From: an uncultured Succinivibrio sp.
Lineage (GTDB): Bacteria; Pseudomonadota; Gammaproteobacteria; Enterobacterales; Succinivibrionaceae
Direction: 5' to 3'
Assembly (NCBI GenBank): GCA_902772715.1
Contig: CACYBT010000294.1
Location: 1 to 54,542 of the forward strand
Length of the DNA: 54,542 nt
Shown here piece after piece: positions 45,309-53,567 of this stretch. The position numbers and the translations under genes were made by a program. Each line of letters opens with the position of its first letter. The stretch's first letter is position 1. The notes beneath the pieces were generated by a model. That model saw nothing but the letters and a program-made list of their open reading frames with translations. It was not told the DNA's origin and did not search any database.

Positions 45309-46085
45309 TTAATCGACCTCCTTTAACATAGTTGCAGTCAAATGCCTTGGAGAAATGTCTACCAATCTATTACCCCATTTTTTATCCCACTTAAGGCTAA
45401 ATTTTCTTTTCAAAGAATAACCTCCTTCGCAGGAAACCATAATTGACAATCTTATTTCTCCCCCATGGTATTCTGGGTTAAGTTTGTTATCGCCTAGTAA
45501 ATAAATAATTTCGCCAGCTCCTTCTTCCTCGGTTTTTTCCTGCGATTTCTGTCTGTTCATCAACGAAGCTACCCTTACATCAATTGATGAATATCTTGGA
45601 AGATATTGACACTCTTCTATGCTAATTATTTTTCTTTCCAGCAAGATCTTACTATCACTTTGAGTAAGTGGATTTATAAAAAATGCATCTAAAAATTTTA
45701 CTTTTAAATTTTTAGCATCAACTATTCCATCATTTTTTATTGATATTAATACATCATAGCAATCAGCTTCATTATTACCATTATTGGTGTTTTCTTTTAA
45801 CCGTTCAACAAGTAAAGAAGAATCTTCTTTTTGAGTAATACAAAGTTTTGGCTTACGCCATAAAGAAGTAATTTCTTCCTTAAACAAAGCAACTATTACT
45901 GTTACCAAAGCCAAAAAGGCTAATAAATAATTAGCAACTAAAACCCATCTTTCATAACTAGAAACTTCTTCGGTATTTTTGCTAATCAGAGGAAGAATGT
46001 TCTTTATGGGAAATAACATCCCTAAAAAATAGGCAACAATGGCAACAATAATTATTATAAATATATTTTTTAATTTGTTTCTCAT
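45309..46085 (-). CDS. Membrane-anchored protein of unknown function
   Basis: A 258-residue protein not recognised as a named family. It has two hydrophobic segments (about residues 8-26 and 50-68) and then a soluble beta-rich domain of about 170 residues with VLISIKNDGIVDAKNLKVKF, resembling Ig/fibronectin-like sandwich folds. AAGGA lies about 6 bases before the ATG, and an extended -10 lies just upstream. It heads a two-gene unit with the Cas2/VapD-like protein, so a joint role is possible, for instance a membrane sensor with a small effector. This is inference only. Confidence 0.55.
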   Translation of the reverse strand: MRNKLKNIFIIIIVAIVAYFLGMLFPIKNILPLISKNTEEVSSYERWVLVANYLLAFLALVTVIVALFKEEITSLWRKPKLCITQKEDSSLLVERLKENTNNGNNEADCYDVLISIKNDGIVDAKNLKVKFLDAFFINPLTQSDSKILLERKIISIEECQYLPRYSSIDVRVASLMNRQKSQEKTEEEGAGEIIYLLGDNKLNPEYHGGEIRLSIMVSCEGGYSLKRKFSLKWDKKWGNRLVDISPRHLTATMLKEVD

Positions 46086-46103
46086 GTTTTTCCTTGGTTT
46101 ATT

Positions 46104-46112
46104 ATTATATCA
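46104..46112 (-). promoter_or_regulatory. Extended -10 promoter of the membrane-protein operon
   Basis: On the minus strand the bases read TGATATAAT, with the -10 perfect and the TGn extension present. It lies 18 bp upstream of the ATG at 46085, which would leave a leader of about 12 nt containing the AAGGA site. A TTGCTA further upstream is 21 bp away, too far to be a normal -35. Confidence 0.5.
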
Positions 46113-46264
46113 TGGCTATTATTAATTGTATAGCAAAAATAATTATAATCTTTTGTTAAAACAGGGGCATCGCGAGAAATATTCTAATTATTGATAATAT
46201 CTTAATAATATTTAGGGGAATTGTGATTCAAGGTTGAAACAATTTCTCAACAGGCATTATAAAT

Positions 46265-47176
46265 CTATAAGCCATCAAAACAATCTTTTAGTTTTTTCTT
46301 TTCTTCTTCAAATTTTGTTATATTGCTTTTTTTCAACTTGTTCAGATTATAAATTTTCCATTGTATTGCCGGCAACTTATCAATATTTTTATAAGGGAGA
46401 CCGGAAAAATCTGCTTGCAAACCAGAAAACTCAAGCAAAAATTTTTTATAGGGAGTTATTTTTTGTTTAATATCTCCTTTTAATCGACTTAAAATATTTT
46501 GCAGATTCTGATAAGAAATGGACTCTTCGGTCATCCCTATAAATTCTTTCTCAAAAATCTCACTATTATCTTTTATATTGCATTCTAATAGCTCATAAAT
46601 TGGTCTGTTATGTTGTAAGAGATAAACCACAAAACAATTAATAATATTTGGGGACAAACCTCCTCTCAATTCATATAGTTTTTTTATATCAAATAAATCG
46701 CGGGGATGTTGTCGGTCTAATGCAGCACATATTTTTCCAGCATATATTTCATCAATAGATAATACCTTCATTTTTGCATAACCAAACCTATCCTGAACTC
46801 CCGTTGATACTTCTTTAATTTCAGGCTCAAGAACTGTTCCTCGCATTACATAATTTGGTTCTATTTTTACAGAAGCCTCGCCATTTGAGCATATAATTTT
46901 CTTCTCATTTCTTCCTAATAAATTGGCATTGAAATTTAAATAATTCAGCTTATCTTTAATTTGTTCTAAGGCTGTATTAATTTTAGTATAAGAAGTTTCT
47001 CGATTTTCAACAGGTAAATAAGTTAAATCCAAGTCAACAGAAAGACGGGGCAAATTCTGATAAAATAGATTAATAGCAGAACCACCTTTTAGCGCAAAAC
47101 ATTCTTAGCTAGAAATTGTTGGCATTACATCAAGGAGAAGTGTAACTTGTTTAGAGTATTCTTCTTTTAATCCCAT
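46265..47176 (-). pseudogene. AbiEii-type nucleotidyltransferase toxin, nonsense mutation
   Basis: The frame from ATG 47176 (MGLKEEYSKQ) to TAG 46265 encodes an AbiEii/AbiGii nucleotidyltransferase of about 303 codons. It has GGSAINLF at codons 31-38 and RLSVDLDL about a dozen residues later, the catalytic motifs. Codon 24 (47105-47107) is TAA, so full-length product cannot be made. The longest uninterrupted piece starts at 47053 and lacks the GGS motif. The ATG lies 2 bp after the AbiEi stop, the usual layout of the AbiE toxin-antitoxin pair. Suppression or an alternative start seems unlikely. Confidence 0.8.
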
Positions 47177-47178
47177 AT

Positions 47179-47943
47179 TCAACCCAACCTTGGTAAGACA
47201 AGACCATATTTTTTATATAGTATTCCACCCTTTTCTATTTCTCTTATCCCCTTTCCAAAATCAATTTTTTTCAAATCAATTGCTTTAATCCATTGTTGTC
47301 CAGACTGTTCTGCAAAACATAAAAGCAACCGTTTTACTTTTATAGAACTGCATTGCTCTAATAGCTGTTGAAGAACTCCTATTCGTAATGATTGTATTGT
47401 CTCTGTAATAGAATATGCTTCCTGTGCGGTTATAACCTTGGGAACAAGATATAATAATTCAAGCAAAGATCTTTCTATATTAGGTACATCAATTTCATAA
47501 TTATTATTTTTATACGGTATTAGACCTAATTTATTCGGTAAAAAATTTGTTAAATGTAAAGAATATTGTCCATTATATGCTATTTTAAACCACGAAGGGA
47601 GTTTTGTTCTTGAAAAAGCAAATAAACATATTTCTTTTGTGGGTTTTAAAAAGTGTATTTTCCCATAAAACATTTTTAAGGCTGTATCTGCTCCTATATG
47701 CACTGAAAGCCTGCAGTCTTTCTGAATAGCATAAAGAGCCCCCAGTATATCGGCTATTTCGGCTAAACGAGTATACGCACCCGCTGAATGGCGCGTAAGC
47801 CATCCCGAATTCTCATATGCCCGCATAAGACTATAACTTACCCCATTTTCTTTCAGTTTTTTTGCAGTCACTATAGTATTTGCTGGTATTTTATTGAGAA
47901 TATCTTTTAAATTTGTGTCATTTTGTGCCATCATACTGCACAT
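47179..47943 (-). CDS. abiEi: AbiEi-type antitoxin
   Basis: A 254-residue protein with an N-terminal winged-helix region (SYSLMRAYENSGWLTRHSAGAY) and a C-terminal AbiEi domain (VPNIERSLLELLYLVP, FAEQSGQQWIKAIDL). It is the type IV antitoxin and autorepressor of the AbiE pair. The frame is intact, while the toxin gene directly downstream has a stop codon, so the pair is probably non-functional as a defence module. Alternative starts exist at 47934 and 47931. It follows the HNH gene by 31 bp and could be transcribed with that operon. Confidence 0.8.
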   Translation of the reverse strand: MCSMMAQNDTNLKDILNKIPANTIVTAKKLKENGVSYSLMRAYENSGWLTRHSAGAYTRLAEIADILGALYAIQKDCRLSVHIGADTALKMFYGKIHFLKPTKEICLFAFSRTKLPSWFKIAYNGQYSLHLTNFLPNKLGLIPYKNNNYEIDVPNIERSLLELLYLVPKVITAQEAYSITETIQSLRIGVLQQLLEQCSSIKVKRLLLCFAEQSGQQWIKAIDLKKIDFGKGIREIEKGGILYKKYGLVLPRLG

Positions 47944-47974
47944 ATTAGCATAAATTTAAAGCAATGGCAAGGTT

Positions 47975-48607
47975 TTATTGTTCAAATAATAAATTATTCT
48001 TTTTACATAGTAACAGCATAATACATGTATTTAATTTATCCCTAATTGCTATATTCTTTACGGTCCTACTATAATTAACCATATTCATTAACAAAAAATC
48101 TAACCGCCGAAGTTGGTTATTAAAAGCCAGTTTTGAATAAAACCCTTTTATGAAAGGATCGTCTTTATAATCATCCGAAATGGTAATCTGATAATCAGAA
48201 GTTCTTTCAAAAACTTGAGCAATTAGGTTGTCATCTGGATCTAATAAAGATTGATGCTCTTCATCAATAAAAAAGCTTCCCTTTTTCCTATTACAAAAAA
48301 AACAAGAGAATCTTAAATTTGTAATTTTTCCTGCAATATTATCATCTTCGGATTTTGCTCTACAAATAAAGTGATCAATTTCAAACTGTTTCAAATCATT
48401 TATATCGCTTGACACTCCACAATATGCACATTTTTTATTATATATATCAGCAAAACTATTAAAAAAACTTAATTTTTTATTATTTACCTTCCGGTATATG
48501 TTTTTTTGACCAGGGTATGTCAACAAAATAGTTGCTTGTAAGTCTTCTTTTTTACTTTTTACATTTGAAAGATTTTTACATAGGGGTGTGTTTCTATAGT
48601 CACTCAT
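47975..48607 (-). CDS. HNH endonuclease, last gene of the five-gene defence operon
   Basis: A 210-residue HNH nuclease with structural zinc cysteines. Seen: C60-x2-C63, the metal-binding EIDHF at 76-80, N97 and C102-x2-C105-N with KKG after it. This is the McrA/PtuB-like arrangement. The N-terminal 50 residues and C-terminal 90 residues are not recognised. It overlaps the receiver-protein gene by 8 bp, so the two are co-translated. I infer it to be the effector nuclease of the operon, possibly released or activated by the phosphorelay. Confidence 0.83.
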   Translation of the reverse strand: MSDYRNTPLCKNLSNVKSKKEDLQATILLTYPGQKNIYRKVNNKKLSFFNSFADIYNKKCAYCGVSSDINDLKQFEIDHFICRAKSEDDNIAGKITNLRFSCFFCNRKKGSFFIDEEHQSLLDPDDNLIAQVFERTSDYQITISDDYKDDPFIKGFYSKLAFNNQLRRLDFLLMNMVNYSRTVKNIAIRDKLNTCIMLLLCKKNNLLFEQ

Positions 48608-49202
48608 TTTCTAGCAGTTCCTTTATTTCTTCAAAATTCGAAACAAGATTATCTATATCTTCTTTGGAGAGCGTATCATAATCTAAAATTCCATTTAGGT
48701 TATTTTCTATTTTTTCTAAAAGAATTGCATCAATATTTTTATTCGTTTTTAATTTTTCATTTATTCTTCTATATAGAAGAATAATATCAATTGCTTTATC
48801 CAACCTTTCTTTTAATACACCATTATAAAAAGTTTCTGCGGATTGGCGTTTGCTTGAATCATACTTGGAAATAATATCATATCCTGAAATTATTGCATTT
48901 TGAGTAATTACAATAATTTCTTTATACGGAAAAATTTTTTTTATTATAACACGAAATTCCTCGCCAGAAAGCTTTGCCTCGGCCACAGATACATTTTGAA
49001 AAAGTTTTGAATCAATAATTATAACATCAGCTTTATTTACCTTAATATCATTTAATAGGCTTTCATAGCTACCATTTTCTGATCTGAACAATAGTTCATC
49101 ATAAATTTTTTCAATTATTGGGTTGTTATAAACTTCATTTAAATATCTTTCTGTATGATGATCAAGGTCATCATCTATATACAAAATATTAATTTTTTCC
49201 AT
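48600..49202 (-). CDS. Stand-alone response-regulator receiver protein
   Basis: A 200-residue protein whose first 125 residues resemble a receiver domain: acidic pocket D10-D12 (LYIDDD), predicted phospho-acceptor D64 in VIIIDSKLF, T100 in IVITQN, and a Lys near 113-118. It is longer than a normal receiver because of an insertion around residues 22-48. The remaining 75 residues are helical and carry no DNA-binding output domain. It starts 3 bp after the gene of the GHKL/histidine-kinase protein, its likely phospho-donor, and overlaps the HNH gene. It could hold the nuclease in check or switch it on. Confidence 0.78.
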   Translation of the reverse strand: MEKINILYIDDDLDHHTERYLNEVYNNPIIEKIYDELLFRSENGSYESLLNDIKVNKADVIIIDSKLFQNVSVAEAKLSGEEFRVIIKKIFPYKEIIVITQNAIISGYDIISKYDSSKRQSAETFYNGVLKERLDKAIDIILLYRRINEKLKTNKNIDAILLEKIENNLNGILDYDTLSKEDIDNLVSNFEEIKELLENE

Positions 49203-49205
49203 ATA

Positions 49206-51347
49206 TTAAATTTTTCCTCCTATTGTAAAACTGATAAAAAATCCACCATTACCCAAAATATCTCTAATTGTACCCCCCGTCATATCTACTGTATTATTAA
49301 CAATCCACATACCGAGCCCATGCCCGTTTGATCTTGTTGTTTCATGTGGCTCAAGTATCCTTCTTGGGTTATTGATATATTTTTTAGCCAATCCAACACC
49401 ATAATCTTTATATGTTAAATTTAAAAAATCGGTATCCGCTTTAATAGAAATATCGATTTGAATTGTATTTGAAGAGTCGTTCTGCTGAACTGTATTCAAT
49501 ATTAGGTTGTCAAAAATAACATTAATAACATCTTCTGGAATAAAAAATTCAAGAGAACTATCAATATCAAGATTAAAAGTTATCCAAGAATAATCCTCCT
49601 TCCATCGGTCAATAATTTTTTCTATTAAACATTTAATATTATATTGTTGTGCAAAGAATTGCCTTTTTTCTATTTCCTCCAACATTGAATCCATAAACTG
49701 AAGAATTTTTGTTCCGACTTTTTTATTCTTATCAAGTAAAGCCGGAACGTTTTTATAAAAATATTTTGTCTTTTCAGGATTATTAAGCTCATCCCAAATA
49801 TTATAACTTTTTAAAGCTTTTACTATATATTCATAATTATCTGCCAAAGTATTACGATCATTCTTTAAATCATGTGCAATAGAAGTCGCTCTTAACCCAG
49901 AACTAGCTAAAACATTCAGTAGTCTAACATCGTATCTATATCGTTCTTCATTTTCTTTTGTTTGTTGCTGCCACTCTTCCTTTTCATCCTTATTATGCTT
50001 TATTTCATCTAATAACTCTTGTACTTCTTCGTTAGATAAAGTAGCAATTTTATTAGGATCTTTTGAAAGCTTATCTAAAATATTCGTTTTTTTAAAAAAA
50101 GTCTTTTCTTTATTTTTCTTATTAATTAACCTAATTATAGATTGTCGATAACGTTCAAATTCTGAAATACCAACTAAAATAATGCTAGTAAAGAGCTTAT
50201 AATAATCATTTTCATCCAATCCTTGTCTATTTGCTAAATCCTTCAGGTTTTTATTGTTTTTTTTGTCAATAGAAACAAATCCGGAAATTTGGTTCTCTCG
50301 AACTCGCCAAGAACCTGTTGGATGAGTGGCTGCTGCCGGAGATATTCTTGTGCGTTTTCCCAATTCCAACCAATCTTTATATCCCTCATAAGATGAAATG
50401 CTAAAAGAATTACGGTATAATATTATTCCCGAATCATATCTATCCTCTAAAGATGTGTACTTATAATAAAACTTTTCTTCATCCGTTTTCAGAGATCTGT
50501 TAATACTAAAAAAGAAATGTGCAGAAAAATCCCCGAGTTCTTTTAATAACACATCTAAATTTTTGTCTCTAAATTTCACAGAATTCATTAATTCTGAAAA
50601 AATATTAATAATATTAGAATATTTTTTTATGTTTATATTTCCGCAAAGCTTTTGTGCTTCTGGAAGAAATTCATCAGAAATAATATCTATTTGCAATAAT
50701 TGATTTGTGCACAAATACTTTAAACTAATATCTGAAACAAAGTTACGACCAAGATGTGGCTCTAAAAACAATCTCGGAATAGCTATATTAGTCTTATCAT
50801 AAAATAAATTGATAATCATTGCGGTATCATTATATACACGACCAAGATAAGTCGCCAATTTTCTAGCTTCATTTTCTGTCCATTTATCCCTTAGTTCTTT
50901 AATAGAAAATTCCGTCCCTTTTTGTTTTATCAGTTCTTTTTCTTCTAAACTGTTTTTCTTCCAATCTGTTTTCCACTCAATAGCAGAATACCCTTTTTTC
51001 AAAGACCTCATAGTAATAGTTTGACCAAGGCGAGCTAAAGCAAAACGGCCAATTCCCTTTGAGCCAGCTAGAATTCTTGTTTTTCCATTATCATCAATTA
51101 TTTGATAGTCTTTATCGCTTTTTCCCACATGCATCCAATTATTTAAAAATATTTTTTTATTCATTCCCAATCCATTGTCTATTATTTCTATGGACTGTGG
51201 GGTTATTCTGATTGATAATTCAGTGGCATTTGCATCAAAAGCATTTTTTACAAGCTCTAATATAGCAGATTCTTTGGTTGAAAAACTCTGAACACCTAAC
51301 AATTCTACTATAGTGCTATCGTCAATAATATACTTTAAATCTTCCAT
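49206..51347 (-). CDS. Dual GHKL ATPase with histidine-kinase core
   Basis: A 713-residue soluble protein with two ATPase sites. The N-terminal Hsp90/MutL/MORC-like GHKL domain has ELVKNAFDAN at 31-40, DNGLGM at 57-62 and GSKGIGRFAL at 95-104. The C-terminal half has a coiled coil (about 440-475), an H-box SIAHDLKN with H492, and a histidine-kinase HATPase (IFDNLILNTVQQ, DYGVGL, GHGLGMWIV at 675-683). I start at ATG 51347, with GAGG 6 bases upstream; the longer reading begins at a TTG at 51365 inside the methyltransferase stop region. There are no membrane segments, so the signal sensed is cytoplasmic. The receiver protein is encoded next. Confidence 0.85.
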   Translation of the reverse strand: MEDLKYIIDDSTIVELLGVQSFSTKESAILELVKNAFDANATELSIRITPQSIEIIDNGLGMNKKIFLNNWMHVGKSDKDYQIIDDNGKTRILAGSKGIGRFALARLGQTITMRSLKKGYSAIEWKTDWKKNSLEEKELIKQKGTEFSIKELRDKWTENEARKLATYLGRVYNDTAMIINLFYDKTNIAIPRLFLEPHLGRNFVSDISLKYLCTNQLLQIDIISDEFLPEAQKLCGNINIKKYSNIINIFSELMNSVKFRDKNLDVLLKELGDFSAHFFFSINRSLKTDEEKFYYKYTSLEDRYDSGIILYRNSFSISSYEGYKDWLELGKRTRISPAAATHPTGSWRVRENQISGFVSIDKKNNKNLKDLANRQGLDENDYYKLFTSIILVGISEFERYRQSIIRLINKKNKEKTFFKKTNILDKLSKDPNKIATLSNEEVQELLDEIKHNKDEKEEWQQQTKENEERYRYDVRLLNVLASSGLRATSIAHDLKNDRNTLADNYEYIVKALKSYNIWDELNNPEKTKYFYKNVPALLDKNKKVGTKILQFMDSMLEEIEKRQFFAQQYNIKCLIEKIIDRWKEDYSWITFNLDIDSSLEFFIPEDVINVIFDNLILNTVQQNDSSNTIQIDISIKADTDFLNLTYKDYGVGLAKKYINNPRRILEPHETTRSNGHGLGMWIVNNTVDMTGGTIRDILGNGGFFISFTIGGKI

Positions 51348-51354
51348 AACATCC

Positions 51355-52752
51355 TCACTCTCCAAATGTATAATTCATAATGTCTTTTGAAGTAATTCTT
51401 ACAGATGTACCACTAATATGAATTCCAACGTTTTTAGCATATTCTAAAAAATCGTCTGTTTCCAGTATTTGTTTCGCCGTCTCTAATGAATTATTACCAA
51501 GTGCTGTAATAAACATTCCCGAATAGGGAATACAATTGCTGTTAAGTTTAAAAATTTTTATTGAATTGGTAACAACTGTTGAAAGCAAAAGTTTTTTTGA
51601 GTTGATATGATTTAGAGCTTGACTTCTTCCAAATTCAAACCAATTAGTATTCTTATCTTTCATACGTTTATCTAATTTTTCTCTAAATTTATTAAGGTGT
51701 GCTGTTGCTCCAGGAAATAGATATTCAAAATTTTCAACTGAATAATGTTTTAAAATCCCATTTTCATAAAAGTAAGGGAAAATAATATATTCTTTCTTTT
51801 TGTTTTCTCTTGGAGTTGCAGCAACTCTTAATATTTCTTTTTCAATGCTTATATCATCACAAATTATCTCGTTGTCTTTTCTTTTCCACTTTTTTAAAAC
51901 AAATGCATCATTATAAAGCGTTGCAATCACATGAGAAACCCGATAGTAATCTCCAAATCGCTTTTTTTTGCTCTTTTTAGAAGCAAAAATCCATTTGTTA
52001 CCCAAATCACACGAATTAATTTTCAATTTATAATTATTTGAGTAATCTTTATATATAATGTTTTTCTTATTATTTTTGCTATTAAGAATAATAATTGCTG
52101 ATTTTACCAAGACATCTTTAAATATTTGAAAACTTGTGTAATCTTTTATTTCTACCAATCCAGGAAGTATTATATTTCTAAGTTTTTCCCCAAAAACAGT
52201 TTTAAAAATACTGTTAGGGATTAAATATGACATCTTTCCAGAGGAAGATAAAGATAAAAAGCTTTTTTCAATAAAAGCATAACAATAATCAAATTTACCA
52301 TGTTTGCAAGAAGCAAATTTTTCTTTTAAGAATTTTCGTTCTGCTATTGATAGTTCCTTATAAGTAACATATGGGGGATTTCCAATAATAAAATCAAATT
52401 CTTCGTCATTATCCCAACGAAGATAATCTGTATTATAAATATTCCAATGCACAAAAGGAATTGAATTGTATTCCAATAATTGATTCAGGTCTAAAATACA
52501 TTTTTCATATTGTTCTTTATCTATTTCAATACCATAAATATCCCTTGATAATCCTTTGGCAATTTCTATATCTGAAAAAAAATTTCGCTTGCCATCTTCT
52601 ATATATCTCAGAACTATACCTTTTAAAATATTCCCATCTCCGCAAGAATTTTCTAACACTTTTTTCCCAATAATATTTTTTTTATAATTTACACTATCAA
52701 GTAATTCTGAGACATAATTTTTTGGTGTAAAAACTTGGCATTTTTCTTTCAT
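51355..52752 (-). CDS. N6-adenine DNA methyltransferase (gamma class, Eco57I/TaqI-like)
   Basis: A 465-residue DNA methyltransferase. Seen: QVFTPKNYVSELL at the N-terminus, SAM motif I NSCGDGNIL at 35-43, and the catalytic motif IV NPPY at 125-128. A target-recognition-like C-terminal half ends in SGTSVRITSKDIMNYTF, typical of TaqI/Eco57I-type enzymes. No restriction domain is fused. It lies 8 bp after the GIY-YIG gene and 7 bp before the GHKL gene, so it is a central part of the operon. Likely it marks host DNA against the GIY-YIG and/or HNH nuclease. Confidence 0.87.
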   Translation of the reverse strand: MKEKCQVFTPKNYVSELLDSVNYKKNIIGKKVLENSCGDGNILKGIVLRYIEDGKRNFFSDIEIAKGLSRDIYGIEIDKEQYEKCILDLNQLLEYNSIPFVHWNIYNTDYLRWDNDEEFDFIIGNPPYVTYKELSIAERKFLKEKFASCKHGKFDYCYAFIEKSFLSLSSSGKMSYLIPNSIFKTVFGEKLRNIILPGLVEIKDYTSFQIFKDVLVKSAIIILNSKNNKKNIIYKDYSNNYKLKINSCDLGNKWIFASKKSKKKRFGDYYRVSHVIATLYNDAFVLKKWKRKDNEIICDDISIEKEILRVAATPRENKKKEYIIFPYFYENGILKHYSVENFEYLFPGATAHLNKFREKLDKRMKDKNTNWFEFGRSQALNHINSKKLLLSTVVTNSIKIFKLNSNCIPYSGMFITALGNNSLETAKQILETDDFLEYAKNVGIHISGTSVRITSKDIMNYTFGE

Positions 52753-52760
52753 TTTTATGC

Positions 52761-53438
52761 TTATATTTTCTTTTCCATTTCTTTTCTTAAGTCTGTCAAT
52801 ATTTTCCCTTTATATGAAAAATATTTTGCCCCTTGATACGCCCCAGAAGAATTATGCTGATTTGGGGGTAAAAAAGTACCAACAAAAGGAGATAATTTAT
52901 ATAATCTTCCCTGATATTCTATTTTGTCATCTCCCGCTACTTTAACCTCAATTCCTGTAGGAATAAAAATTACTGTTTCTCCTGTCTTTATATTAACCAT
53001 GCTAAATTTAAACCGTGGGTGTTTTGTTTTTGTTGTTATATCTTTCTGTATATATTTATTTGGTTTTGAAGAACCACTTTTATTTAAATAAACTTCATCT
53101 ATCTCTGCGTCATCAATAGTGGTTGAAATATCTTTTAAAATGTCTAAAGCAACTTGAGGTTGAACATTAAAAAATTCCCTATTTTGGCGTATTCGCAAAT
53201 CCGTAAGACGGTCGATTGTTTTATGTATTAATTTTTCAACTTTTTCATATTTTGCAGTTCTTAATGTTGCATAAATTTCAAATGGCAACGGAACAGCCGT
53301 GTTATCTAATTCTTTAGATCGCAAATTAACTGGCCGAGAACTTTTTCCTATTTTAACCCAATCTTCTCTGAAGCTCGGATTTGTCAAAATATAAACATAA
53401 CCCGCTTTATCTAGTTTATCCTCTTTCAAAATACCCAT
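52761..53438 (-). CDS. GIY-YIG (T5orf172-type) nuclease with RAMA-like C-terminus
   Basis: A 225-residue protein. The N-terminal GIY-YIG domain has GYVYIL at 13-18, VKIG at 28-31, R40 and the metal-binding E88 in NREFF, the T5orf172 layout. A linker leads to a C-terminal beta-rich segment (about 155-215) with GIEVKVAGDDKIEYQGRLYK, which resembles the RAMA/DUF4357 module thought to sense modified DNA; this part is tentative. GAGGA precedes the ATG. It is the first gene of the five-gene operon and divergent from the PfkB-family gene. Recognition of the methylation state next to a methyltransferase gene would fit. Confidence 0.8.
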   Translation of the reverse strand: MGILKEDKLDKAGYVYILTNPSFREDWVKIGKSSRPVNLRSKELDNTAVPLPFEIYATLRTAKYEKVEKLIHKTIDRLTDLRIRQNREFFNVQPQVALDILKDISTTIDDAEIDEVYLNKSGSSKPNKYIQKDITTKTKHPRFKFSMVNIKTGETVIFIPTGIEVKVAGDDKIEYQGRLYKLSPFVGTFLPPNQHNSSGAYQGAKYFSYKGKILTDLRKEMEKKI

Positions 53439-53567
53439 TTTAAAATCCTCTTATATAATTATATTTAATCATATCATTTTATTATTAGCAATGGCTATTT
53501 TTATAACTTTTTTCTATATAACTACATCTACTTGTTGCTTATATTTTTTTCATATATACTTTTTCCT

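Noticed and set aside
53439..53567. Promoters in the gap between the GIY-YIG and PfkB genes
   Set aside because: The gap is AT-rich with several TATA-like strings, but no -35/-10 pair with acceptable spacing could be singled out on either strand.
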